From an uncultured Maribacter sp. (lineage in GTDB: Bacteria > Bacteroidota > Bacteroidia > Flavobacteriales > Flavobacteriaceae): a stretch of 64,000 nt of DNA. The notes under the pieces were generated by a model, which did no database searches, was not told the origin of the DNA, and worked only from the letters and a program-made list of their open reading frames with translations. The stretch spans positions 1 to 64,000 of the forward strand of contig NZ_CANMDU010000002.1 in NCBI RefSeq assembly GCF_947496775.1, written 5' to 3'. A program made the translations under genes and the position numbers. This document shows, piece by piece, positions 9,161 to 17,692 of the stretch. Position 1 is the stretch's first letter; every line of letters starts with the position of its first letter.

Positions 9161-10719
9161 TATAGTGGAATATTAGAGTGTTTTTTGGGTGGGTTAATTT
9201 CTTTCTTATTGCTAAGTAGTTCTAGAGCTCTAACAATTCTGAATCTTGTGTTTCTTGGCTCAATAACATCATCAATAAATCCGTATTTAGCAGCTACATA
9301 TGGATTAGCGAATTTGGTGTTATACTCTCCTTCTTTTTTCTCAATATACTCTTGTTTTTCATCGGCATCTTCTATTTTTCTAATAGCAGAACCTTCTAGC
9401 ACTTCCACAGCTCCTTTAGCACCCATAACTGCTATTTCTGCGGTTGGCCATGCGTAGTTTAAATCTCCACGAAGTTGCTTACAACTCATTACATCATGAG
9501 CCCCGCCATAAGACTTACGAAGTGTAATTGTTACTTTAGGAACTGTAGCCTCTCCATAAGCAAATAAGAGTTTTGCTCCGTGTAGAATTATCCCTGCGTA
9601 TTCTTGACCAGTACCGGGTAAAAACCCTGGTACATCTACAAGTGTTACTAGAGGAATATTAAAGGCATCGCAAAAACGAACAAAACGAGCAGCTTTTCTA
9701 GAGGCTTCACAATCTAGAACACCAGCGAAATATTTAGGTTGGTTCGCTACAATTCCCACAGGATGACCATTAAAACGAGCAAAACCTACAGTAATATTAC
9801 GCGCATAATTTCTATGTACTTCAGTGAATTCTCCATTATCTGTAATAACAGAAATAACATCAACAATATCATAAGGTTGGTTCGGGTTTTCTGGTATAAT
9901 TTCATTCAAAACATCATCCAACCTATCAATAGGGTCAGAACACGTAATGCTTGGTGGCTCTTCTAAGTTATTACTTGGTAAGTAACTCATTAATTTTCTT
10001 ACCAGAAGAAGGTTTTCTTCGTCATTCTCTGCTAAAAAGTGAGATACACCAGATTTTGTAGAGTGAATATTTGCACCACCAAGTTGTTCTGTGGTAACAA
10101 CCTCTCCTGTAACCGATTTAACCACTTTTGGTCCGGTTACGAACATATAACTTGTTTGGTCTGTCATGATTGTAAAATCGGTCAAAGCTGGCGAATAAAC
10201 AGCACCACCAGCACAAGGACCTAAAATGGAAGATATTTGTGGAATAACCCCAGAAGCCATTATATTACGTTGAAAAATTTCGGCATACCCTGCTAAAGAA
10301 CGAACTCCTTCTTGTATACGAGCGCCTCCACTGTCATTAAGACCAATAACGGGGGCACCAACTTTCATGGCCATATCCATTATTTTACAAATTTTTAAGG
10401 CGTATGTTTCTGATAATGACCCTCCGAATACTGTGAAATCTTGAGAGAATACATAAACTATTCTACCATCTATGGTACCATGCCCCGTAACCACTCCATC
10501 GGAAAGAAAAACTTGCTTATCTAATCCAAAAGATTTGGTTCTGTGAGTTACGAACATATCAAACTCTTCAAAACTATCTTCATCTAAAAGAATACTAATA
10601 CGCTCACGTGCGGTTAACTTTCCTTTAGAGTGCTGAGAATCTATTCTTTTTTCACCGCCGCCGAGTTTTGCTTTAGCTCTTTTTTCAATGAGTTCGTTAA
10701 TTTTATCTTGATTTGCCAT
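9160..10719 (-). CDS. mmdA: methylmalonyl-CoA decarboxylase alpha / acyl-CoA carboxyltransferase
   Basis: This 519-residue protein is the biotin-dependent carboxyltransferase that transfers the carboxyl group between methylmalonyl-CoA and the biotin carrier. Two crotonase-like halves are visible. The N half has [12 protein letters not shown] and [16 protein letters not shown], the C half [14 protein letters not shown] and [11 protein letters not shown], with the GGA and PG-type oxyanion segments of the family. Length matches MmdA/PccB. Because it is followed by OadG-, biotin- and OadB-type genes and no biotin carboxylase is nearby, decarboxylation with Na+ pumping is favoured over ATP-driven propionyl-CoA carboxylation. 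A second role with a distant biotin carboxylase is possible. Confidence 0.94.
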   Translation of the reverse strand: MANQDKINELIEKRAKAKLGGGEKRIDSQHSKGKLTARERISILLDEDSFEEFDMFVTHRTKSFGLDKQVFLSDGVVTGHGTIDGRIVYVFSQDFTVFGGSLSETYALKICKIMDMAMKVGAPVIGLNDSGGARIQEGVRSLAGYAEIFQRNIMASGVIPQISSILGPCAGGAVYSPALTDFTIMTDQTSYMFVTGPKVVKSVTGEVVTTEQLGGANIHSTKSGVSHFLAENDEENLLLVRKLMSYLPSNNLEEPPSITCSDPIDRLDDVLNEIIPENPNQPYDIVDVISVITDNGEFTEVHRNYARNITVGFARFNGHPVGIVANQPKYFAGVLDCEASRKAARFVRFCDAFNIPLVTLVDVPGFLPGTGQEYAGIILHGAKLLFAYGEATVPKVTITLRKSYGGAHDVMSCKQLRGDLNYAWPTAEIAVMGAKGAVEVLEGSAIRKIEDADEKQEYIEKKEGEYNTKFANPYVAAKYGFIDDVIEPRNTRFRIVRALELLSNKKEINPPKKHSNIPL

Positions 10720-10757
10720 CGTAGTATATATGGGTTACTTGCTTATTAAAAGAGGCG

Positions 10758-11168
10758 TTATTGTTTGGATTTTGAGCATAATTCGGTAAGAACTCCTAAG
10801 GTAGATTTTGGGTGTAGAAAACCTATATCTAATCCTTCGGCTCCTTTTCTAGAGACTTTATCTATTAATTGAACACCTCTTTCTTCTGCTACTTGTAATG
10901 CTTTTGTAGCATTTTCTACAGCAAATGCTATATGATGAATTCCTTGCCCTTTTTTTGCTATGAATTTGCCAATAGGTCCGTCTGGAGAAGTGCTTTCTAA
11001 AAGTTCAATTTTTGTAGACCCTACCATGAAAAAGGCTGTTTTTACTTTTTGATCAACAACCTCTTCAATAGAATAACAAGTAAGGCCTAATACTTTTTCA
11101 TAATATGCAATAGACTCTTCTAAATTGTCTACTGCTATTCCTAGGTGTTCAATATGAGATATGTTCAT
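10758..11168 (-). CDS. mce: methylmalonyl-CoA epimerase
   Basis: This 136-residue vicinal-oxygen-chelate protein interconverts (R)- and (S)-methylmalonyl-CoA, linking the mutase (R form) with the decarboxylase (S form). Two beta-alpha-beta-beta-beta modules are visible. Expected metal ligands are His8 (HIEHLGIAV), His79 (GIHHIAFAV) and Glu129 (GVLTELC). It is the first gene of the operon, 38 bases before mmdA, so its upstream region is likely the operon promoter. Confidence 0.95.
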   Translation of the reverse strand: MNISHIEHLGIAVDNLEESIAYYEKVLGLTCYSIEEVVDQKVKTAFFMVGSTKIELLESTSPDGPIGKFIAKKGQGIHHIAFAVENATKALQVAEERGVQLIDKVSRKGAEGLDIGFLHPKSTLGVLTELCSKSKQ

Positions 11169-11214
11169 AATTGTACTATTTTGTGTGTTTTCTTGTTAGG
11201 TATATTATACACTA

Positions 11215-11258
11215 CAAAATTAGAAGTAAGCCGTTCTGGGTTATATGACAGAAGTCAT
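11215..11258 (-). promoter_or_regulatory. predicted Crp/Fnr-activated promoter of the propionate operon
   Basis: On the minus strand a perfect inverted repeat, ATGACTTCTGTCAT (11258-11245, half sites TGA-N6-TCA), is followed by a consensus Bacteroidota -7 box TAATTTTG (11222-11215). The centre of the repeat lies 29.5 bases before the first T of the box, which places it at about -41.5 from the expected start. No clear -33 TTG is needed if an activator binds there. The same arrangement and exact spacing precede pflB. Which regulator binds is inference. Confidence 0.65.
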
Positions 11259-11401
11259 GTAAATAAAAAAAATACGATATCGATATAGTAAATAGAAAAT
11301 GTAATAAATATGGGGTGTACCAAGATTTTAGACAATTTCTTGGATAATTTTTAGAATGCTATTAGGGCATTATTATGACGCATTTTTATACTTAAAAACG
11401 C

Positions 11402-12277
11402 TTATTCTACTTTTAAAATAATGGGGTTAAAAGCTTTGGAAGCCACTAAAACGGTATCTCCTGGACTTAGGTTTTTAATCTCGGATTCTTGAGCTATTAC
11501 TTTTACAATCTCGTTAAAAATTAACACGCTAACAATATATACCACATCGTCCTTTTCTATAGCAAGAACTTCTCCTTTAAACTTAAATTTGCCGCTAAGT
11601 TTTTTATCAGTAAAAACTTCAGAAGGTTTTCCTTCTTGCGCTATAATGCCATTCTGAAACACAAAAACCCAATCAGATAATTTATAGATTTCACCAATAT
11701 CATGACTTATTAAAATGGTAGTTAAATGGTACTTTTTATGCACCCTTAAAATATAGTTTTGCAGTTTTATACGTATTTCCGTATCTAGGGCAGAGAGAGG
11801 TTCGTCTAGCAGTAATATTTCGGGCTTTTGTACCAAAGCTCTGGCTAATGCAACTCTTTGCTTTTGTCCTCCCGAAAGTGTATCTGGTTTTCTATTTTGT
11901 AGTTTATCTAACTCCATTATGGTAAGGAGTTCTTGAATTATATCTTTTGGTTGATTTTTTTGAAGTGCAAATTCTAAATTTTGCTTAACACTCATATGGG
12001 GAAAAAGTGCATAATCTTGAAAAACATAACCAATTTTTCTAAGTTGAGGTTTTAAATTGATTTTTTTATCTGAATTAAACCAGGTAACCTTGTTTACAGT
12101 AATATTTCCTTTTTCGGGAGGAAGTAATCCAGAAAACATTCTTAAGGTAGATGTTTTACCTGCTCCAGATGCACCATAGAGAGTAACTAATTGTCCTTTT
12201 TTAATTTTTAAATTAAGATCAAGAAGCATCGTGCCATCTGCAGATTGTAATTTTTTTTGAATATGTAGAACAATCAT
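11402..12277 (-). CDS. modC: molybdate ABC transporter ATP-binding protein
   Basis: This 291-residue ATPase should drive molybdate (or tungstate) import. It shows Walker A (GASGAGKT, residues 35-42), the signature LSGGQKQR, Walker B ILLLDEPLSALD and the H-loop ILISHD. The C-terminal about 60 residues form a TOBE-like regulatory domain (FKFKGEVLAIEKDD...). Its ATG overlaps the stop of modB by 4 bases. It is the last gene of modA-mop-modB-modC. Confidence 0.92.
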   Translation of the reverse strand: MIVLHIQKKLQSADGTMLLDLNLKIKKGQLVTLYGASGAGKTSTLRMFSGLLPPEKGNITVNKVTWFNSDKKINLKPQLRKIGYVFQDYALFPHMSVKQNLEFALQKNQPKDIIQELLTIMELDKLQNRKPDTLSGGQKQRVALARALVQKPEILLLDEPLSALDTEIRIKLQNYILRVHKKYHLTTILISHDIGEIYKLSDWVFVFQNGIIAQEGKPSEVFTDKKLSGKFKFKGEVLAIEKDDVVYIVSVLIFNEIVKVIAQESEIKNLSPGDTVLVASKAFNPIILKVE

Positions 12278-12945
12278 TTCACAGATTTTTTTAGATAGCC
12301 ACCATTAATTAAATACACCATTAGAAGGATGCAAAAGGTAATAGCAAAGAGTACTAAAGAATAGAAATTGGCAGCGCTATAATTTAAGGCTTCTACTTCG
12401 TCGTAAATGGCTATAGAAGCCACTTTTGTTTCTCCAGGAATGTTTCCGCCAATCATTAATACAACGCCAAATTCTCCAATAGTGTGCGCAAAAGAAAGAA
12501 CTATACCAGTTAATAAAGAAGGTTTAATATTGGGAAGAAGTATATGTAATAGTGTCGCTAGTTTGGATTTTCCCATAACATAAGCTGCTTCTTTTAAAGA
12601 GTGCGGAATACCAGCAAGCCCAGATTGAATAGGGTGTACCATAAATGGTAAACTATAAAGAATAGAGGCTATAACAAGTCCTGGAAAAGAAAAAAGTAAT
12701 TTAATACCAATGACTGTATCTAACCAATTTCCAAGGGCATTATTTGGACTAAAAACGACAAGAAAATAAAAGCCAAGGACCGTAGGCGGTAATACCAATG
12801 GCATACTTACCAGTGTTTCTACAATAGGCTTTACCCTAGATTTAGTATAAGCAAGCCAATAGCATAATGGTATGGAAATTAGCAATAACAAGAGTGTTGT
12901 TATAAAAGCCAGTTTAAAGGTTAATAATAGTGGTTCCCAATTCAT
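12274..12945 (-). CDS. modB: molybdate ABC transporter permease
   Basis: This 223-residue inner-membrane permease has about five hydrophobic helices and the family coupling motif region EAAYVMGKSKLATLLHILLPNIKP, including the EAA loop, that contacts the ATPase. The PLVLPPTVLGFYFLV segment is typical of ModB. It overlaps modC and the upstream Mop gene by 4 bases each, so the four genes are one tightly coupled operon. Confidence 0.93.
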   Translation of the reverse strand: MNWEPLLLTFKLAFITTLLLLLISIPLCYWLAYTKSRVKPIVETLVSMPLVLPPTVLGFYFLVVFSPNNALGNWLDTVIGIKLLFSFPGLVIASILYSLPFMVHPIQSGLAGIPHSLKEAAYVMGKSKLATLLHILLPNIKPSLLTGIVLSFAHTIGEFGVVLMIGGNIPGETKVASIAIYDEVEALNYSAANFYSLVLFAITFCILLMVYLINGGYLKKSVK

Positions 12946-13346
12946 ATTTTAGAAAGCATTATTTCGTTCCATTTAATGAGGCAAGTGACCTTTTTTTCTA
13001 CTGTTAACTCTAAATCATTTACAGCATACGTACTTAGTATAGCTGTAATTATCCCTGCAGAGGTACTAACCTTTACTTTGGTTAAAAGTACTCCTTTTTC
13101 TATATGTTTTATGTTCCCAGGAATTCTGTTCAGAATACTATCCCTGCTGTTTTTGTCTAATGAAATAATAACTTCTGTTTCTTTAAAAAGCACTGATATT
13201 GCATTATTTTTATGTAAAAAAGGGTCTGTTTTTGGGGTTTCTAAAATAATAGATTTAAGAAATATTTCTGTATTAATATCTATTGTAATTACCGAGAAAT
13301 GCCCTTCCGTAGTTACTTTACTAATATTTCCTTTAAAACTATTCAT
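12942..13346 (-). CDS. Mop/TOBE-domain molybdate-binding protein
   Basis: This 134-residue soluble protein consists of two tandem Mop (TOBE) modules of about 65 residues. The second starts near RIPGNIKHIEKGVLLTKVKV and ends with LTVEKKVTCLIKWNEIML, the VTALIKATEVML-type signature of molybdopterin/molybdate-binding domains. The ATG at 13346 was chosen; it overlaps the modA stop by 8 bases (ATGAATAG), while a further upstream TTG would lie deeper in modA. A free-standing di-Mop protein between modA and modB may store or sense molybdate; that role is inference. Confidence 0.82.
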   Translation of the reverse strand: MNSFKGNISKVTTEGHFSVITIDINTEIFLKSIILETPKTDPFLHKNNAISVLFKETEVIISLDKNSRDSILNRIPGNIKHIEKGVLLTKVKVSTSAGIITAILSTYAVNDLELTVEKKVTCLIKWNEIMLSKI

Positions 13347-14127
13347 GCGTGGAATAACCAAATTTAGTTAATAGTAGCTGCGCTTCTTTAGAAGAAATAT
13401 AAGCATAAAATTCTTTCGCTTTTCTATTACTTTCTAAATCTTGTTTTATAACTACTATTCCTTGTTTAATAGGAGAATAAGTAGTAGAATCTATAGCGGC
13501 CCATTTTCCTTTGTTTTCTAGTTTTTCGGATAGAATAGTAGACATTGCTGTAAAACCTATTTCTGCAGCTTGCGAATGAACAAATTGGTTGGTTTGCGAG
13601 ATACTTTCTCCTATCACAAACTTATGTTTTAGAATTTCATTTAAGTTATAATGTTCTAAAACATCTTTTGTAGCGGCTCCGTAGGGTGCTGTTTTAGAAT
13701 TGGCTATAGCAATGTGTTTTATATTGTCCTTTTTTAATAGGGCTATAGAGGGAGTTATGTTGGTGTTAGCAGTCCATAGTACTAGTTTGCCATTCGCATA
13801 TATTTTTGGAATGCCAATTGCAAGGCCAGAGTCATAAATTTCTTCCGGATATTTCATGTTTGCAGAGGCTAAAATATGGTAAGGGGCACCCGCTTTTATC
13901 TGTGCTGTAAGTTTTCCGGATGAACTCACTACCAATTGGCATTTTATATTTGTCTTTTTTGTGAAATCTGTTATTAGAAACTCCATTACTTCTTGCATAT
14001 TTGCCGCAGTTGCAATTATAATAGGGTTTTCTTTGTTCTTTTGGTTGCAAGAGAAAACAAGTATAGAAAAAACTACCGTAATAAATAAGTAAGAAAGAAT
14101 TCTTATCCTATTTGCTAAAACGGTAAT
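13339..14127 (-). CDS. modA: molybdate-binding lipoprotein, start codon unresolved
   Basis: This is the substrate-binding protein of the molybdate transporter. The first ATG (13998) is too far downstream: the same open frame continues upstream and encodes a lipoprotein signal (ILSYLFITVVFSILVFSC, 14100-14047), then KENPIIIATAANMQEVMEF, matching the ModA start VTVFAAASLTNAL. Reading from 13998 would drop the first strand and a ligand loop. No ATG, GTG or TTG lies in frame between the upstream stop (14182-14180) and the lipobox. Candidates are ATT at 14127 (used here as the boundary), ATA at 14148 and CTG at 14160. The later segment VVSSSGKLTAQIKAGAPYHIL is clear ModA. A mutated start or a sequencing error is the alternative. 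Confidence 0.75.
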   Translation of the reverse strand: MTVLANRIRILSYLFITVVFSILVFSCNQKNKENPIIIATAANMQEVMEFLITDFTKKTNIKCQLVVSSSGKLTAQIKAGAPYHILASANMKYPEEIYDSGLAIGIPKIYANGKLVLWTANTNITPSIALLKKDNIKHIAIANSKTAPYGAATKDVLEHYNLNEILKHKFVIGESISQTNQFVHSQAAEIGFTAMSTILSEKLENKGKWAAIDSTTYSPIKQGIVVIKQDLESNRKAKEFYAYISSKEAQLLLTKFGYSTHE

Positions 14128-14165
14128 AGTACGGTTTCTATATTTTATTAATTTACTCAGGAGAA

Positions 14166-15809
14166 TTAATCGGTTGTTTTAGTACTGTTAATATAAAAAT
14201 TGGAATCAGTTTTAAAAGAAGCTATATCTTCTTTAAAAGATTTAGAGTTCCAATTTTCCGTAGGATAAATCCAAATAGCCTTATCGGCTATAAAAATACG
14301 CAATGGCATGTTAAAACCAGAAACAACATTGGTATATCTATATTTTAAAGTGTTGCCATTTATTGTGTACTGTAATTTTGGGATTTTTGCTGTTCTTAAA
14401 TACTGGTCAAAAAAAGAAGTTAGGTCCTTCTTAGTATGTCTGCATAAATAATCTTCTATTTCTTGGGTAGTTACTATCGAATGATAAAAATCTTTATTTA
14501 AACCTCTTAATATGGTTCTCCATAAGCTATCATCATTTACTATTTGCCGTAAGGTATGAAGCATATTGGCTCCTTTGTAATACATGTCTTTAGAGCCTTC
14601 TTTATTTACATGGTATGGCCCTATAATGGGTTTGTCGTTAGCTATGTTTCTACGTAGTCCTATGACATATTCAGAGGAAGCTTTGGTGCCATAGTAATAA
14701 TCTAGAAAAAGGTTTTCTGAGTAACAAGTGAACCCTTCATGAATCCACATATCGGCAATGTCTTTGTTAGTTATATTGTTAGCAAACCACTCATGACCTG
14801 CTTCGTGAATAATAATAAAATCGAATTTTAATCCCCATCCGCTTGCAGATAAATCGGTTCCTAAATATCCCTTCTTGTATTTATTACCATAAGTTACGGA
14901 ACTTTGATGTTCCATCCCGAGGTAGGGAACTTCTATTAGCTTAAAGCTGTCTTCATAAAAAGGGTAGGGGCCAAACCAATATTCAAAAGCTCTCATCATT
15001 TTCGGAGCATCGGTAAAATGAACTTTAGCTTTTTCTAGATTATCTCGTAAAACATAATAATCCATATCTAATTTTCCTTTCTCTCCATGGTATACTTCAT
15101 GGAAGTTAACATAATCTCCAATATTAAGATTTACTCCGTAGTTATTAATAGGGTTACTTACAAACCAATGATAGGTATTTGTAGTTTTATTTTTTTCTAT
15201 TTTTCTAAGTCTTCCGTTAGATACGTCCATTAGCCCTTTAGGGATGGTAACACTAATGGCCATACTATCCACTTCGTCGTACATATGGTCTTTGTTTGGC
15301 CACCAAACGCTAGCTCCTAATCCTTGACAACTAGTAGCAATAAAATGTTTTCCATTAGTATCTTTTTTCCAGGAAAAACCGCCATCCCAAGGAGCTCTTA
15401 CTGCTTCTTTCGGGTGTCCCGAATAGGTAATTAAAATTTCATTAAAATCTCCTTTTCGTTGTTTTTTTTGAAGGGTTATAAAATGTGCATTTTCATTAGA
15501 TATTACTTTTAATTCTTTTCCTTCTTGGGTTACTTTACTTATTTTTAAAGGAGGCTGTAGGTCTATTTGAAGAGTTTGTTTTTCTTCTAAAACCTTATAC
15601 CGAATTAAATTATTTCCGCTAATAAATTTTTCTTCTGGTTTTACATCTACGCTAAGATGGTAATAATTTAAATCCCACCAAGCTCTTTCCGGTGTTATAC
15701 TCCCTCTTAAAGTGTCTTGCTCTGTGAAAGAGTTCTTAGGAGAAAGGAGCTCTTGCGATTGTACAGAAACAAAAGCTAGTAGGAGAGTTAAATAAGTTAG
15801 TATTTTCAT
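14166..15809 (-). CDS. secreted M1-family metallopeptidase
   Basis: This 547-residue zinc aminopeptidase is exported by an N-terminal signal peptide (MKILTYLTLLLAFVSVQSQ). The catalytic zinc motif is H335-EAGH339 with the third ligand Glu358 exactly 18 residues later (WIHEGF). The substrate-recognition motif appears as GMEHQS (298-303), a variant of GxMEN. The N-terminal beta-sandwich domain (about 45-240) precedes the thermolysin-like domain. It is shorter than classical APN, as usual for Bacteroidota periplasmic members. It lies 14 bases downstream of a peptidase gene, suggesting co-transcription and joint peptide degradation. Confidence 0.92.
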   Translation of the reverse strand: MKILTYLTLLLAFVSVQSQELLSPKNSFTEQDTLRGSITPERAWWDLNYYHLSVDVKPEEKFISGNNLIRYKVLEEKQTLQIDLQPPLKISKVTQEGKELKVISNENAHFITLQKKQRKGDFNEILITYSGHPKEAVRAPWDGGFSWKKDTNGKHFIATSCQGLGASVWWPNKDHMYDEVDSMAISVTIPKGLMDVSNGRLRKIEKNKTTNTYHWFVSNPINNYGVNLNIGDYVNFHEVYHGEKGKLDMDYYVLRDNLEKAKVHFTDAPKMMRAFEYWFGPYPFYEDSFKLIEVPYLGMEHQSSVTYGNKYKKGYLGTDLSASGWGLKFDFIIIHEAGHEWFANNITNKDIADMWIHEGFTCYSENLFLDYYYGTKASSEYVIGLRRNIANDKPIIGPYHVNKEGSKDMYYKGANMLHTLRQIVNDDSLWRTILRGLNKDFYHSIVTTQEIEDYLCRHTKKDLTSFFDQYLRTAKIPKLQYTINGNTLKYRYTNVVSGFNMPLRIFIADKAIWIYPTENWNSKSFKEDIASFKTDSNFYINSTKTTD

Positions 15810-15823
15810 TTTACGAAATAATA

Positions 15824-17155
15824 TTATCTAAAAATAGCGTTTGGAAAGGTAACTATACTTTCTTGACCGTTAGCACCAATAGCGGCTATACCAAAGAAAT
15901 AATTGTCCACAACAATACCGTCTAGTGTATGTTCTAGTACATTACCTACGGATTTACTATAATCCCAAGTAGGGGAGGTGGTATTTCTCCAATAAATTTT
16001 ATATCCCACGGCACCATCAACTTTACTCCATTTAAATTTAGCAGCAGGTTCTACAATACCTCCAATTTCTACCTTTTTTGGAGCAGGAGGGGCCCATGCG
16101 ATAGATGCTAAACTAATTGCATTTACAGCTGTAAGTTTTTTATTGTATTCAAAATTTACATGTTCTACTACGTCTCCATAAGCAATGCCATTTTCGGTTC
16201 TAATGTCTTGGTGTTGTTGTGTGTAGTTTTCATGCGCTTCCATAATTCGGATTCCTGCAAAACCAGCATCATTAAATGGTTTATGATGACCGCCACGACC
16301 AAAACGGTCTAGTCTGTAAACCAGCATAGGATTCATTTCTGGCATATATTTTTTTGTAGTTTTATAAACAAAGCGAGCTAATTGTCTAGAAATACCGTCT
16401 ACTTCGCCACCATAAAATCTACGTAATTTTCTTTCTTTTTCCGTTTCTGTTGGGGGAACAGGTTCGGAAAATATTCTAAAATCGCGATTACTAATAACAC
16501 CATCTACTCCGGTAATGTTTCCAATCATATCATTATTTAAAATGCCAATAATTTCCCAGCCTTTTTCTTTGGCAAAATTGGCAAGCCCTTTACCTCCAAA
16601 AAGGCCTTGTTCCTCTCCGGATAAGCCTACATATAGTATACTATTTTCAAAGCTAAATTGCGATAGTACTCTTGCTGCCTCTAGAGTACCTGCCATGCCA
16701 GTGGCATTGTCATTTGCGCCAGGAGAATTACTAGTATAATTGTTAGGGTCACTTACTCTAGAATCTATATCGCCGCTCATGATTATATAGCGATTGGGAT
16801 ATTTTGTTCCTTTTTGAAGGGCCAAAACATTCACTACCACTACATCTTTTGTAATTCTATCGTTTTCTCCTTTTTTAATCAAGTTTTTTTGATAGGTTAC
16901 TTCTAAACAATTATTACAATTCTTAGAGGTTTTTTGAAACTCTTTTTTAATCCATCGTCTAGCAGCACCTATACCTCTGGTCTTAGAGACCGTATCACTT
17001 AAAGTATGCCTTGTACCAAAATTGGCCAACGTAGTTACATCTTTTTTAATTCTTTCCGAAGAAACGGCATGGATAATAGAATACATATCTGCTTCTTTTT
17101 GGCCTAGACAAATGTTGGATAGGAGCAGAAATCCTAGTAAAATTAATACTCTCAT
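15824..17155 (-). CDS. secreted M28-family metallopeptidase
   Basis: This 443-residue protein has a signal peptide (MRVLILLGFLLLSNICLG) and an M28 aminopeptidase domain. Zinc-site segments are visible: SGDIDSR, GANDNATGMAG with the bridging Asp, GLSGEEQGLFGG with the catalytic and ligand Glu pair, and LNNDMIGN. The last about 85 residues (PPAPKKVEIGGIVEP onward) form a fibronectin type III-like domain, probably for substrate or surface contact. It is upstream of the M1 peptidase in the same direction. Confidence 0.9.
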   Translation of the reverse strand: MRVLILLGFLLLSNICLGQKEADMYSIIHAVSSERIKKDVTTLANFGTRHTLSDTVSKTRGIGAARRWIKKEFQKTSKNCNNCLEVTYQKNLIKKGENDRITKDVVVVNVLALQKGTKYPNRYIIMSGDIDSRVSDPNNYTSNSPGANDNATGMAGTLEAARVLSQFSFENSILYVGLSGEEQGLFGGKGLANFAKEKGWEIIGILNNDMIGNITGVDGVISNRDFRIFSEPVPPTETEKERKLRRFYGGEVDGISRQLARFVYKTTKKYMPEMNPMLVYRLDRFGRGGHHKPFNDAGFAGIRIMEAHENYTQQHQDIRTENGIAYGDVVEHVNFEYNKKLTAVNAISLASIAWAPPAPKKVEIGGIVEPAAKFKWSKVDGAVGYKIYWRNTTSPTWDYSKSVGNVLEHTLDGIVVDNYFFGIAAIGANGQESIVTFPNAIFR

Positions 17156-17399
17156 ATGGTTTTTTTAATTAGACTTTTCTAAAGTACGTTTTACTTTAAT
17201 TTTATCTCTTAAAAAAATGTTAACTCCTTTTGTTTAAAATATATCTATGGTTAATTAATTTAATTTTCTTGGCTATATTCATTATTACTACATAACAAGA
17301 TTTTTTCATAATCTTTTAAACCTGCGCAGGTATAGCCCCTTTCTTAAAATCGCCAAAAGTAATTTAAAGTTTGCATTTTTATTATATAACAGTAAACAA

Positions 17400-17485
17400 C
17401 CTCGGGGCAAGCCCACGAGGCATTAGAAGGGAAATTAGCATTGATTTCGACGCAAGCGTCGGAGCATTTATATCTCGATTATCGA
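17400..17485. repeat. REP-like double-hairpin element
   Basis: Two strong hairpins lie side by side: cctcggggc/gcccacgagg (17400-17420, one bulged A) and the perfect cgacgc-aa-gcgtcg (17448-17461). An AT-rich tail (tatctcgattatcgatt) follows. The GC-rich stems stand out from the AT-rich surroundings. Part of the tail resembles the dyad at 8764. This looks like a dispersed intergenic repeat. Confidence 0.55.
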
Positions 17486-17632
17486 TTAAAAAGAGGTTTC
17501 ATTCAGTAGATTGGTACTATTTGCATAATTTTCTTATATAGATTGCGTTTAGATAATTCTTTACATAGGTCAAAAACTATAACAAAACTACTTATGTTGT
17601 TTTTTAAATATTATTCAATAGTATTATCAATT

Positions 17633-17654
17633 ACCCTGAATACAGGGTGTTTTT
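17633..17654 (+). promoter_or_regulatory. stem-loop with T run before the zinc-ribbon cluster
   Basis: A perfect 6-bp GC-containing dyad, accctg-aata-cagggt (17633-17648), is followed by gtttttt, 39 bases upstream of the first gene. It has terminator form on the plus strand. It could be an attenuator in the leader, a terminator for upstream transcription, or an operator. Confidence 0.4.
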
Positions 17655-17692
17655 TAAAGATTAATTTATAGTCTTTTGTATAACAAAAAGAA

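Larger units (their letters stand above)
17156..17692. other. 537-base gene-free region
   Basis: No coding frame is convincing here. It holds a perfect palindrome acctgcgcaggt (17320-17331), a two-hairpin REP-like element (17400-17461) and a short stem (17633-17648) just before the zinc-ribbon genes. The left part should contain the promoter of the M28 peptidase gene, the right part that of the plus-strand cluster; I see no perfect TTG/TAnnTTTG pair for either. Confidence 0.6.

Noticed and set aside
9160-10719. Ordinary propionyl-CoA carboxylase beta subunit
   Set aside because: No biotin carboxylase subunit in the operon, while OadG- and OadB-type membrane subunits are present, so a Na+-pumping decarboxylase is the better call.
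13832-14050. Alternative minus-strand frame over the modA start
   Set aside because: I considered it as the true upstream part of modA with a frameshift. The original modA frame itself encodes the signal peptide and first strand without a shift, so this frame is a shadow.
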